Origin: Costus lasius
Lineage: Eukaryota > Streptophyta > Magnoliopsida > Zingiberales > Costaceae
Reading direction: 5' to 3'
NCBI GenBank assembly: GCA_027563935.2
Contig: JANVAS020000222.1
Coordinates: 5,952,001 to 6,016,000 of the forward strand
DNA length: 64,000 nucleotides
The translations under genes and the position numbers were made by a program. The notes under the pieces were generated by a model. The model searched no databases. It was not told the origin of the DNA and saw nothing but the letters and a program-made list of their open reading frames with translations. Shown one piece after another: positions 35,377 to 46,684 of the stretch (position 1 is its first letter; each line of letters opens with the position of its first letter).

Positions 35377-35814
35377 TGATGACACCATAATATATAGTAT
35401 ATTTTGTATCATTTTTGATACATTTTCATGCTAAATTGAAGATCTTTTACTTGTTTTCATGATAAATTCATTGAATATTGCAAAGCCTACTTCTATTTTA
35501 GTTTTTCATGGTTTTTAGGTAAAAACGGACTATTTTTAGGCGTTTTCAAGCAAAATCAAATACATAGAAGGATTACCATCATCAAGAAGAGATCACCCAA
35601 GAAATTTCATGCAAATCGAGGCAAGGAACCCATAATACGGCAGTGCCGTAAGGGATTTTACGGTACCGTATTATCGAGATCACGGCCGTATTTTGGTAAT
35701 TTTCCAAACAGAAGATTTTTGTGAAAATACGGCACCACTGTAAGGATTTACACGGCCGTATTTTGGAGCACTTTCTGAATAGAGACTTTTGCTGAAATTA
35801 CGGCACTACCGTAA
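35377..35814 (+). repeat. J: palindrome-rich LTR-like repeat, first part
   Basis: It begins TGATGACACC, the same start as the left arm of the large inverted repeat (31452). It is homologous to it through TCATCAAGAAGA and then diverges. It contains perfect palindromes TACGGCAGTGCCGTA (35636-35650) and TTACGGCACTACCGTAA-type copies up to the insertion point of G at 35814. It continues at 63240. It is probably the 5' LTR of an element extending beyond the window. Confidence 0.55.
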
Positions 35815-36568
35815 TGTTGGGGTATGCCCTTAAGGCTAATGTTTGAGGCCTTAGGTTTGTATCAGTATCATGTAATAAACTGTTATGTTTATAAAGGCAT
35901 GGTTATTATTCAGTTAGCTACATTGTCTGCTGCAATATATGTTCTTCTGAATAATGTCTCAAAGCTGTTCAGCTAGGCTGACAGGCTATTAAGTCCTTAG
36001 TCGATATATCTTGGTGAACATGAGACAGCCTTGATATGGTTAAGACTAATATGTGTTCTAATCTTATTGGATGCTTCGAGCATGGAATAAGATGTAGACT
36101 CATGGGTACATTGGATGTGCTGGACAGACCCTACTAGGATATTCAATTGCTTGTCACAATGTGAATATTCCTTGTATATGACAAGTGGCACATTTCCTCT
36201 GACTTGAGATCACTTGTGTTTTCTAAATGATGATTGTCATTGTTTTGAGGTAGTTCAATATCATTTGAAACATAATGATTATAGACTATCTTGGATAATG
36301 AGCTTGAGTCAGGTTAGGGCACTAGTGATAGACATAGGATTGCCGTCTCCTTGTTTAAGGAGTGTGATGTTCTAAAGGGGCCCCCTGGATGAGATGATTG
36401 AGAAAGTGTATGGCCATACCCAGATGACAGTGTTCATCTGATCTAATCATGCTCATCATATTGGAATTACAAGCTTGACACGCTTGTCCAATAAGAACAA
36501 TCCAGTGGCAAAGGAAGTATGCATGCCTTGTGAGTTGATTCACACTTGTGTTGTTTTTGGGTGTAGTC

Positions 36569-38270
36569 TGAAGAAACCCCTTAAAATGGGGGGCAAAAAC
36601 CCTAGTCATGGCGCTAATGAAAAATATGCTAGCGGAAGCAAGGGTTTAAGATCATTTGCATGCCATATGTTCAACTATAACCGATTGAATAGATTGAGAG
36701 GGAAATTCATACCAACGCCATATGCTTGGAAGTCGGCTTGGATGAAGAGAACAAATTAGATCTCCTCCACAAGTTCACACACAAGATGAAGATGCTTACT
36801 CCTTGCGGTCCCTTGTGCTAGCAAGACACCCAAGCTTTTTCTTTTGTCGAATGGAAAGGGGGTGATGAGATGATTCCCTCTTGGCCGAGAGCTCCTCTTG
36901 CCAAAGCTCCTCTCTTTTTCCGATCGCCCAACCAAAGAGCTAGGCGTTGAAACAAAGAGCAAAACGCATATGCGTTTTTGGCGTTGGAGCAAAAACCGGT
37001 TTGATTACTTACCATAAATGGAAGACAATCAAGCCATGCGTTTAAACCAACCCTAAAACGCCTATTGACATTGAACCAAGCGTTCACCTTTGTGAACCGG
37101 TTCAATCCAATAACGTCAAATCGACTTTGGTTCTTCAAACCAAACCGAAATAGCTCAAGCCACTTGGTCTAGACCAAATCGAACCCCAAGGCTCATGATC
37201 TAACCATTCATCTCCTGATGCCCCTGATCTCTTCGATCTAGCATCATCTCTCTTGATCGAAACTTACCGATCTCAAGTCCTAATCAATCAAACATGATCA
37301 GACCAGATCTCACTTACAATCAGAGATTAAATCCCTCTAATCTGAACTCAAAGAATTCAGTCCATACGATCTGACTCAAGTAAGCCATATCACCAAATTG
37401 TGCGACCCTGAGGGTTTCCTCTAAATGTCGGTAACGATAACTTACGTTATCACGATCAGTGAGGGGTATCTAGCAACACATCACTGTCTCCCGATATAAA
37501 GGAAAGAGTCTTCCAAGACTACTCCCAAACCATAGCACAAGTGTGAATCAAACTCACAAGGCATACATGTATCCTTTGCCACTGGACGTTCTTATTGGAC
37601 AAGCATGTCAAGCCTGTAACTCCAATACGATGAGCATGATTAGATCAGATGAACATAGTCATCTGGGTATGGCCATACACTTCCTCAATCATCTCATATA
37701 GGGGGGGCCCCTTAGAACATCACACTCCTTGAACAAGGAGACGGCAATCCTATATCTATCACAAGTGCCCTAACCTGACTCAAGCTCACCATCCAAGATA
37801 GTCTATAATCATTATGTTTCAAATGATATTGAACTACCTCAAGACAATGACAATCATCATTTAGAAACACAAGTGATCTCAAGTCAGAGGACATGTGCCA
37901 CTTGCTGCTTACAGGGATCATTCACATCGTGACAAGCAATGGAATATCCCAGTAGGGTCTGTCCAGTACATCCAATGTACCCATGAGTCTACATCTTATT
38001 CCATGCTCGAAGCATCCTATAAGATTAGCACTCATATTAGTCTCAATCATATCAAGGCTGTCTCAGTTCACCAAGATATCTCGACTAAGGACTTATAGCC
38101 TGTCAGCCTAGCTGAACAGCTTTGAGACATTATTCAGAAGTACACTTATTACAGCAGACAAGGTAACAATCTGAATAACAACCATGCCTTTATAAACACA
38201 AGAGTTTATTACATGATACTTTTACAATCCCAAAGGCCTCAAACATTAGCCTTAAGGGCATACCCCAACA
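36569..38270 (-). repeat. 3' LTR of H
   Basis: Plus-strand left end TGAAGAAACCCC (LTR strand ...TTCTTCA), right end CCCCAACA, followed at 38271 by the purine tract on the minus strand (ATCTCCCACTT on plus). 1,702 bp. Hairpin at 37436-37451. Confidence 0.97.
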
Positions 38271-38290
38271 ATCTCCCACTTGCACTTAAT

Positions 38291-41200
38291 CTAATGGTTG
38301 AGAAATCTCAAACCCATATTATTACAGTGCTTCTCATGCTTCTGCTGCGCCAGAGGCTTGGTAAGTGGGTCTGCCAGATTGTCATCTGTATGAACCTTGC
38401 ATATTTTGATCTCGCCTCGATCAATGATCTCCCGGATCAAGTGAAACCGTCTCTGTATGTGCTTGGACTTCTGGTGCGACCGTGGTTCCTTTGCTTGTGC
38501 GATTGCTCCAGTGTTATCACAGAAGATAACCAAAGGATCTGCACTCAAAGGAACGACACCAAGTTCTCTCACGAACTTACGAATCCACACTGCCTCCTTG
38601 GATGCTTCCGAGGCTGCAACATACTCGGCTTCTGTTGTGGAATCAGCAACAGTTGACTGTTTGAAACTCTTCCACACCACTGCTCCACCATTCAAGCTAA
38701 AAACATAGCCTGATTGCGATCGGAAATCATCCTGGTCCGACTGGAACGAAGCGTCAGTATATCCCTCTATACTGAGTTCTTCCTGACCACCATATATCAA
38801 GAACATATCTTTGGTCCTCCGCAGATATTTTAAAATATTCTTGACCGCAATCCAGTGCGCCAAACCTGGATTACTTTGGAATCGACTGGTCACGCTTAAC
38901 CCGTAAGCGACGTCTGGGCGAGTACACAACATCGCATACATGATGGACCCAATAGCCGAAGCATAAGGCGTATTGTCCATTTCATCTTTCTCAGTCTGTG
39001 TTTGTGGACACTGACTCTTCGAAAGATTCAGACCATGTCTGACTGGAAGATATCCACGTTTAGAATTCTCTAAATGGAATCTCTCCAGGACCTTATCGAT
39101 GTAAGTACTCTGGCACAACCCGAGAAGCCTCTTAGATCTATCCCGGTAGATCTTCACACCTAACACATAGGCTGCTTCTCCTAAATCTTTCATCTGGAAA
39201 CATTTTCCTAACCATGCTTTAACAGCATGCAGTTCAGGAATATCATTTCCAATGATCAAGATATCATCGACGTAGAGGATTAGGAATGTAATTACGCTCC
39301 CACTAAACCTCTTATAAACACACGGGTCATCCTCGTTCTTGATGAATCCAAACTCAGAGATTGATTCATCAAAACGAATATTCCAGCTTCTTGATGCTTG
39401 CTTCAGTCCATAAATGGACTTCTTTAACTTGCATATTTTATGCCGATCTGCTGGATTAGTGAAACCCTCAGGTTGTGTCATAAACACATCCTCATCCAGA
39501 TTTCCATTAAGGAAAGCTGTCTTCACATCCATCTGCCAGATCTCATAATCATAATATGCAGCTATCGCGAAAAGAATCCGAATAGACTTAAACATGGCTA
39601 CAGGTGAGAAAGTTTCATCATAATCTATCCCGTAGATTTGTTTGAAACCTTTCGCAACTAGCCTGCCTTTATAGGTAACCACGTTACCATCCATGTCAAT
39701 CTTCTTCTTGAAGATCCATTTACAGCCTATAGGGATTACTCCCGGAGGCGGATCAACCAAATCCCAGACTTGGTTATCTGACATGGAGTCCATTTCGGCT
39801 CGCATAGCTTCAAGCCATCTAGCTGACTCCGGTCCACTGACCGCATCCGCATAAGTGAGGGGTTCATCATTATCAATGATGTAGACTCCGTCATAGCGCT
39901 CAGGCTGTCGACGGATCCTTCCCGATCTTCGCGGTTCCCGTGATATTTGAGCCTCAGGTTGTTCAATAACCTGATCTACCGGCTCAGGCTCATCCATCTG
40001 TGCTTGACTACTTTGTCCTTCTTCTGGAATCTCATCCAGCTTTATTTCTCTCCCACTGGCCTCTTGCAGAAGAAATTCCTTCTCAAGAAATATGGCCGTC
40101 CGAGCAACAAATACCTTGTTCTCCTTGGGATCGAAGAAATAATAACCCTTAGTTTCCTTAGGGTAACCGACAAAGATGCATTTGTCAGATCTGCTCTCTA
40201 GTTTCCCAGAGGCGAGCTTTTTGACATAAGCCTCGCAACCCCAGATCCTGATAAATGTCAAGCTAGGCTGTTTCCCATACCATAATTCATATGGCGTCTT
40301 TGAAACTGCCTTGGATGGCACTCGGTTTAGTACTTTTGCAGCTGTTTCCAGTGCAAAACCCCAAAAGGAGTACGGTAGAGTAGCCTGACTCATCATAGAA
40401 CGAACCATATCAAGTAACGTTCTATTTCTCCTCTCGGACACACCATTCCACTGCGGTGTTCCTGGCGGAGTGAGCTGTGAGATAATCCCACACTCCTTCA
40501 GATAGTCAGTAAACGTATGACTTAGGTATTCTCCACCTCGATCAGAACGAAGTGCCTTGATATTTCGGCCTAACTGATTTTGTACTTCATTTTTGAACTC
40601 TTTGAACTTGTCAAAAGATTCACTTTTATGTCTCATTAAATAGACATACCCATACCTACTGAAATCATCAGTAAAGGTAATGAAGTACTGATAGCCACCT
40701 CTGGCATGTTTACTAAATGGCCCACACACATCACTGTGTATAAGGTTAAGTAAACCTGAAGCCCTTTGACCTTTATGAGGAAAAGGTGACTTCGTCATTT
40801 TACCCATCAAACAAGCTTTGCATGTATCAATCTCCTCACAGGAGAATGATCCCAGCAGTCCATGATCATGCAACCGCTTAATGCGTTTCTTGTTAATATG
40901 GCCTAAACGACTATGCCATAGCAAGGTGCTGTGATCAGCATACTTGGCTTTCTTGTTATCAATGTTTTGTATAGAATGTTCCATGTCCAACATGAATAAC
41001 CCATTGTTAATTGAACCAGTCGCATACACAATATTATCATAAGTTAAAACACACTTTGAAATCTTGCATTCAAAGGCAAATCCTTTCCTGACAAGAGCAG
41101 GAATAGAGATAATATTCTTGGTAATACTGGGTACAAAATAACAATTGTTTAATTCCAATACAATGCCAGATGGTAAAGAAATGAAATAGTCTCCTACAGC

Positions 41201-42175
41201 AACAGCAGCAACCCGTGCCCCGTTTCCAACTCGTAGGTCTACCTCATGCTGTCCCACCTGCCTTCTTCTCTTGAGTTCCTGCACATTTGAACAAATGTGA
41301 ACTCCACATGCAGTGTCCAACACCCATGATATAGAAGAAGATGAAACCATGACTTCCGTCACGTATATACCTGAGCCAGAAGCAATGCTTCCCCTCTTAT
41401 CTCCTTGGAGCGCTTTGCAGTCCTTTTTCCAGTGACCCAGCTGGCCACAGTGGAAACACCTGTTATCCTTCGACCGCTTCACCTTCTGTTTCAGAGCCTT
41501 ACTGTAGTTCTTGACAGGGGCCTTGCCCTTCTTCCCCTTCTTCTTGTTCCTAGAAGGAACCATCAAGACAGAGGTTGAAGGCTTACCCTTCAGAGTTTCC
41601 TCAGTAGTCAAGAGCATATTCAGCAGCTCTGCCGGCGTACAATCGATTTTGTTCATATTAAAGTTAATGATGAACGCATCGAAAGAAGGCGGGAGAGACT
41701 GCAGAATAATATCTACAGCAAGCTCCTGGTTGATGGTATGCCCCAGTTTCTCTAGAGCCTCCTTGTGCCCAATCATCTTGAGCACGTGAGCTCCCACTGG
41801 GCTCCCTTCAGCCAGTTTGCTCTGAAAGAAGAGCTTCGTCAGATTATAGCGCTCAGTCCTCGCCTGTGCAGCATGCAGCATCTTGAGGTTCGCTATAATC
41901 TCTATAGCCGACATATCCTCATGCTGACGCTGCAGCGGTGGCGTCATAGACGCTAGCATCAGGCAAGCGACATCAATGCTATCATTGACGTGCTTTTCGT
42001 AGGCATCCCGAACCGCCCTTGCGGCGTTCGGAGCGGGCTGCGGCGGTATCGCCGTCTCGAGGACATACAGTTTCCTCTCTGCCTTAAGAACGATCTTAAG
42101 GTGTCCAAACCAGTCAGAGAAGTTCGGCCCAGCAAACTTCTCCCTTTCCAGTAGGGATCGCACATTGAAGCTCAT
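38291..42175 (-). CDS. Copia gag-pol polyprotein of H, intact, 1,294 aa
   Basis: One uninterrupted frame from MSFNVRSLLEREKFAGPNFS to NNMGLRFLNH. Domains: Gag core (about 10-200), lysine-rich stretch and CCHC knuckle CFHCGQLGHWKKDC (about 240-253), aspartic protease with DTACGVHIC (about 286), GAG-pre-integrase LLWHSRLGHINKKRIKRL (about 420), integrase with HSDVCGPF, SDRGGEY and NGVSERR (D-D-E, about 480-580), GRIRRQPERYDG linker, RT with KTAFLNG and YVDDILIIGND (about 965), and RNase H with GYTDASFQSD, TTEAEY and FCDNTGAIA. All catalytic residues I can identify are present. The ATG is chosen for its place 22 bases after the splice-acceptor-like TTGTTGTAG and for agreement with G and F. The product would be cleaved into capsid and enzymes that reverse-transcribe and integrate the element. 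Confidence 0.97.
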   Translation of the reverse strand: MSFNVRSLLEREKFAGPNFSDWFGHLKIVLKAERKLYVLETAIPPQPAPNAARAVRDAYEKHVNDSIDVACLMLASMTPPLQRQHEDMSAIEIIANLKMLHAAQARTERYNLTKLFFQSKLAEGSPVGAHVLKMIGHKEALEKLGHTINQELAVDIILQSLPPSFDAFIINFNMNKIDCTPAELLNMLLTTEETLKGKPSTSVLMVPSRNKKKGKKGKAPVKNYSKALKQKVKRSKDNRCFHCGQLGHWKKDCKALQGDKRGSIASGSGIYVTEVMVSSSSISWVLDTACGVHICSNVQELKRRRQVGQHEVDLRVGNGARVAAVAVGDYFISLPSGIVLELNNCYFVPSITKNIISIPALVRKGFAFECKISKCVLTYDNIVYATGSINNGLFMLDMEHSIQNIDNKKAKYADHSTLLWHSRLGHINKKRIKRLHDHGLLGSFSCEEIDTCKACLMGKMTKSPFPHKGQRASGLLNLIHSDVCGPFSKHARGGYQYFITFTDDFSRYGYVYLMRHKSESFDKFKEFKNEVQNQLGRNIKALRSDRGGEYLSHTFTDYLKECGIISQLTPPGTPQWNGVSERRNRTLLDMVRSMMSQATLPYSFWGFALETAAKVLNRVPSKAVSKTPYELWYGKQPSLTFIRIWGCEAYVKKLASGKLESRSDKCIFVGYPKETKGYYFFDPKENKVFVARTAIFLEKEFLLQEASGREIKLDEIPEEGQSSQAQMDEPEPVDQVIEQPEAQISREPRRSGRIRRQPERYDGVYIIDNDEPLTYADAVSGPESARWLEAMRAEMDSMSDNQVWDLVDPPPGVIPIGCKWIFKKKIDMDGNVVTYKGRLVAKGFKQIYGIDYDETFSPVAMFKSIRILFAIAAYYDYEIWQMDVKTAFLNGNLDEDVFMTQPEGFTNPADRHKICKLKKSIYGLKQASRSWNIRFDESISEFGFIKNEDDPCVYKRFSGSVITFLILYVDDILIIGNDIPELHAVKAWLGKCFQMKDLGEAAYVLGVKIYRDRSKRLLGLCQSTYIDKVLERFHLENSKRGYLPVRHGLNLSKSQCPQTQTEKDEMDNTPYASAIGSIMYAMLCTRPDVAYGLSVTSRFQSNPGLAHWIAVKNILKYLRRTKDMFLIYGGQEELSIEGYTDASFQSDQDDFRSQSGYVFSLNGGAVVWKSFKQSTVADSTTEAEYVAASEASKEAVWIRKFVRELGVVPLSADPLVIFCDNTGAIAQAKEPRSHQKSKHIQRRFHLIREIIDRGEIKICKVHTDDNLADPLTKPLAQQKHEKHCNNMGLRFLNH

Positions 42176-44028
42176 GGTGTTCGTTGCTGCAGGAATCTAC
42201 AACAAGCAAGAACAGCAAGGTTAGTATCAATGTTCAGAATCAATCCAGGACTTAAGAAAGATTCTTTTCTCACTATTTTGTCTGACTGAAAAATCCAGTA
42301 AACAGTCCGAAAGAGTAACACTCTTTTAGTGAGATGGGATCCAGATTTCATACTTGGTCTCCGCGTCCCGCTCAGGCGAGATAAGATGCACAGAGATGAC
42401 AAGCACTAATTTCTGGTAGGCTGTCCCAGCCAATCGCCAACCCGTGCGATTCCCCTTCATCTGGGCAATCCAGCAGACTGTGCCAACTGAGTTGGTACAA
42501 CACAGTCTCTGATCCCACAGATGGCTGCCTCCATGTGCTACCATATGCGCCACATATGTAGACTACATGGTCAAGCTGACCTGACCTACTCCCTGGACCA
42601 CCACGTGCTATGCTGAGCAACGAGAAGGGATAAATCCCTGCTCTGTAACACGCAGGTGTAATCCAGCACCGTCTGAAGATAGATGGACGTGCCCACTGAG
42701 TGGGTTCAACACGGCTCCAACGATAGTCAGAACGGTGAGGTTTCGCGTCAGAAGGCTTACGAGCTTGATATATTAGCGTTGGATTTTAACGGTCTTTTTA
42801 TCTTCTTACTATCAGGCATATTCTATGGCTATAGCAGAAGATAAACATAAACATGCAATTCTAATTATTTAAATAATAAATAGAAAGCATGATCTTATGT
42901 GGTAAAAAGCCCATGAACCCTAGTAAGACCTTAATTTTACTTAAGTCTTCACTTGAGCTCCATTGCATCTCATCTGGTCCAACCCAGTGCCCTAGCGCCA
43001 AGAGCACCTCAGGTGCACCACCAGGTGAATGCCCCTCTTGGATGTGTGCCTTTGTGCTCTTGTCTAATCAAACACAATTTGATCTATCTAGACAAGCTTT
43101 GACTCGCAGGTCAATTATACAATAAATTAATGAAAAAGTGATTCGCAGATCACAATAATATTAACTTATAATTTACCAGGCACGCAGGCCCCAGCACAGC
43201 ACACATTAGGGCAACCCACATAAGATTAAATAAACAAGCATAGGCATCAATCAACATGTGATCCATTCATGAAATTAAAATTTTGAAAAAACCCATGGCA
43301 TCAATTTTAATTTCCTTATGAGCCCTATTACCTTACAATGGTCCATTGATGGGGATCCACTCATCCATCTAGTTAGATCCTTTCCCCTTGCATGCACCGA
43401 GTCCTAACTGACCCGAGTTGACCTAATGGTCAACCATGCATGCGCCAAGGGCTGAACCACCATCATGAGTTTTGGCAAGCGGGTGTGACCCCGGGCCTAA
43501 CTCAAGTGTGTTCAGAAGTTGTCTCAACCAGACCTCGCTACACGCCTTGGATGCAGTCGACCTATAGCCACCTCGTGCTTGCGCACAGGTGCTATCTAGT
43601 CAACCCATCTAGGCTGTCAGATGGTCTGATCAGACTAGTTGGATCTAACCTAGAAGATGCTTTCAACCCCATCAACCCATCTAAGGATTTATGGTAGGAG
43701 CACCTTAGATCTAATCAGCCGCGCAAGATGTAAGTTTTATAAAACATATAGATCAAGCGCAAACAATCAAACAACATGCTTCATTTATGTTGATAACCCT
43801 TAGATCTAAGGGGGTCCCCTTCAAGGGGGAGCGCAAACTTTAGGGGGTCCCCTTCAAGGGGGAGCGCAAACTTTAGGGGGTCCCCTTCAAGGGGGAGCGC
43901 AAACTTTAGGTAACCATGATACAAGCGCAAAGTTCATGTAACCAAATCATCAAGTAAGCGCAAAATCATCAAGTAAGCGCAACATGTATGGATCACATCA
44001 GCAAACATAATAGCATGCATAGAGCCAC
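42176..44028 (-). other. Untranslated leader of H
   Basis: 1.85 kb. On the minus strand it carries the shared blocks of the family: palindromes CCCACTCAGTGGG (42692-42704 on plus as CCCACTGAGTGGG) and CCAACTCAGTTGG (42483-42495), GGGGCCTGCGTGCCTG (about 43178-43193), and a 3' splice-site-like TTGTTGTAG whose AG is at 42197-42198. It also has a three-unit tandem repeat near its 5' end, described separately. Confidence 0.75.
43810..43908 (-). repeat. Three perfect 33-bp tandem repeats in the leader of H
   Basis: Units 43810-43842, 43843-43875 and 43876-43908, each with the core TCCCCTTCAAGGGGGAGCGC on the plus strand. The core is the reverse complement of the 3' end of solo LTR E (17577-17596) and related to the 30-bp repeats in the leader of I. 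Unit number varies between copies. Confidence 0.93.
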
Positions 44029-44040
44029 GCTCTGATACCA
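44029..44040 (-). other. Primer-binding site of H
   Basis: Plus strand GCTCTGATACCA, that is TGGTATCAGAGC on the minus strand, two bases from the 5' LTR; initiator tRNA-Met type. Confidence 0.93.
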
Positions 44041-44042
44041 AT

Positions 44043-45744
44043 TGAAGAAACCCCTTAAAATGGGGGGCAAAAACCCTAGTCATGGCGCTAATGAAAAATA
44101 TGCTAGCGGAAGCAAGGGTTTAAGATCATTTGCATGCCATATGTTCAACTATAACCGATTGAATAGATTGAGAGGGAAATTCATACCAACGCCATATGCT
44201 TGGAAGTCGGCTTGGATGAAGAGAACAAATTAGATCTCCTCCACAAGTTCACACACAAGATGAAGATGCTTACTCCTTGCGGTCCCTTGTGCTAGCAAGA
44301 CACCCAAGCTTTTTCTTTTGTCGAATGGAAAGGGGGTGATGAGATGATTCCCTCTTGGCCGAGAGCTCCTCTTGCCAAAGCTCCTCTCTTTTTCCGATCG
44401 CCCAACCAAAGAGCTAGGCGTTGAAACAAAGAGCAAAACGCATATGCGTTTTTGGCGTTGGAGCAAAAACCGGTTTGATTACTTACCATAAATGGAAGAC
44501 AATCAAGCCATGCGTTTAAACCAACCCTAAAACGCCTATTGACATTGAACCAAGCGTTCACCTTTGTGAACCGGTTCAATCCAATAACGTCAAATCGACT
44601 TTGGTTCTTCAAACCAAACCGAAATAGCTCAAGCCACTTGGTCTAGACCAAATCGAACCCCAAGGCTCATGATCTAACCATTCATCTCCTGATGCCCCTG
44701 ATCTCTTCGATCTAGCATCATCTCTCTTGATCGAAGCTTACCGATCTCAAGTCCTAATCAATCAAACATGATCAGACCAGATCTCACTTACAATCAGAGA
44801 TTAAATCCCTCTAATCTGAACTCAAAGAATTCAGTCCATACGATCTGACTCAAGTAAGCCATATCACCAAATTGTGCGACCCTGAGGGTTTCCTCTAAAT
44901 GTCGGTAACGATAACTTACGTTATCACGATCAGTGAGGGGTATCTAGCAACACATCACTGTCTCCCGATATAAAGGAAAGAGTCTTCCAAGACTACTCCC
45001 AAACCATAGCACAAGTGTGAATCAAACTCACAAGGCATACATGTATCCTTTGCCACTGGACGTTCTTATTGGACAAGCATGTCAAGCCTGTAACTCCAAT
45101 ACGATGAGCATGATTAGATCAGATGAACATAGTCATCTGGGTATGGCCATACACTTCCTCAATCATCTCATATAGGGGGGGCCCCTTAGAACATCACACT
45201 CCTTGAACAAGGAGACGGCAATCCTATATCTATCACAAGTGCCCTAACCTGACTCAAGCTCACCATCCAAGATAGTCTATAATCATTATGTTTCAAATGA
45301 TATTGAACTACCTCAAGACAATGACAATCATCATTTAGAAACACAAGTGATCTCAAGTCAGAGGACATGTGCCACTTGCTGCTTACAGGGATCATTCACA
45401 TCGTGACAAGCAATGGAATATCCCAGTAGGGTCTGTCCAGTACATCCAATGTACCCATGAGTCTACATCTTATTCCATGCTCGAAGCATCCTATAAGATT
45501 AGCACTCATATTAGTCTCAATCATATCAAGGCTGTCTCAGTTCACCAAGATATCTCGACTAAGGACTTATAGCCTGTCAGCCTAGCTGAACAGCTTTGAG
45601 ACATTATTCAGAAGTACACTTATTACAGCAGACAAGGTAACAATCTGAATAACAACCATGCCTTTATAAACACAAGAGTTTATTACATGATACTTTTACA
45701 ATCCCAAAGGCCTCAAACATTAGCCTTAAGGGCATACCCCAACA
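44043..45744 (-). repeat. 5' LTR of H
   Basis: 1,702 bp, equal to the 3' LTR except one base. Right end CCCCAACA at 45744, then TAGTC. Hairpin GATAAC-GTAA-GTTATC (LTR strand) at 44910-44925; TATA-like ATATAAA on plus (TTTATAT on minus) near 44969. Confidence 0.97.
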
Positions 45745-45815
45745 TAGTCTTGGAAGACTTATTTCTTTTATATCGGGAGACGGTGATGTGTTGCTAGATA
45801 CCCCTCACTGATCAT

Positions 45816-45831
45816 GATAACGTGAGTTATC
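45816..45831 (+). promoter_or_regulatory. LTR hairpin with GTGA (GNRA) loop in G
   Basis: GATAAC-GTGA-GTTATC, about 50 bases after the TATA-like TTTTATAT at 45768. The same hairpin is in the 3' LTR at 53211-53226. Confidence 0.6.
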
Positions 45832-46672
45832 GTTACCGACATTTAAAGGAAACCCTCAGGGTCGCACAATTTGATGATATGGCTTACTTAAGTCAGATCG
45901 AGTGGACTGAATTGGTTAGGTTCAGTTTAAAAGGTTTTTATCTCTGATTGTAAGTGAGATCTAGTCTGATCATGTTTGATTGATTAGGGCTTGAGATCGG
46001 TAAGCTTCGATCAAGAGAATAGATGCTAGATCGGTGAGATCAAGAGCATCAAGAGATGAACGGTTAGATCTGGAGCCTTAGGGTTTATTTGAGATCTAGA
46101 CTTGATTGCTTGGCTTGATTGGTTCTTAAACCGAACCAAAATTGAACCGGCTCATGAAATGAGCGCATGGTTCAAGGTGTGGCGACATGTTCACTTGGCG
46201 TGAACGTTGGGGCGATGCGTGGTTGCTATTTTTAGTAACCATGATCTCCACTTGGAGATGGTTCACGACCGAATAGAGTGCTCTCTATTCTCGCCACTCG
46301 GTATTATTCCTCTTAACGTTTTTCGTGTGTGGCGACGCTTTGACGTTGAGGAGGATTCGGCCAAGAGAAGAAATCATCATCTCCTTTCCTTTCCATTCGG
46401 CAAGACAACCTTGGAACCTTGCTAGCACAAGGAGCACCAAGGAAGAAGCACATTGTTCATCTTGTGTGCGAGACTTTGGAGAAGAGGCGCTTGCAACTTT
46501 TGCTTCCAAGGCGCCATCTTGAAATGGCTATGGTATGAATTCGTTTCTTCTATTCAATCATACTAAAGTTGATTATATGACATATAAAGATCTTTTAGAA
46601 GCCCTAGATTCCGCTAGAGACACTGTTGCGCCACCTATTAGGGTTTCAACCCCTTATGTGGGAACCTTCAAT

Positions 46673-46684
46673 TGGTATCAGAGC
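46673..46684 (+). other. Primer-binding site of G
   Basis: TGGTATCAGAGC, two bases after the end of the 5' LTR; complementary to initiator tRNA-Met. Confidence 0.93.

Larger units (their letters stand above)
36569..45744 (-). mobile_element. Intact copia element H (9,176 bp, minus strand)
   Basis: Target duplication TAGTC at 36564-36568 and 45745-45749. LTRs of 1,702 bp each, with one difference seen by eye (A at 37262, G at 44736). Primer site, leader, uninterrupted polyprotein and purine tract are all present. It is the best candidate in the window for a recently active autonomous copy. Confidence 0.98.
35815..46670 (+). repeat. 5' LTR of G, split by H
   Basis: Pieces 35815-36568 (754 bp) and 45750-46670 (921 bp), in total 1,675 bp. 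The break is inside the small palindrome AGTCTTGGAAGACT. The hairpin at 45816-45831 is GATAAC-GTGA-GTTATC. The end ACCTTCA is followed by the primer site. Confidence 0.96.

Noticed and set aside
43810..43908. Three equal 33-bp repeats as a possible CRISPR array
   Set aside because: The units are head to tail without spacers, only three in number, and lie in a retrotransposon leader of a plant genome.
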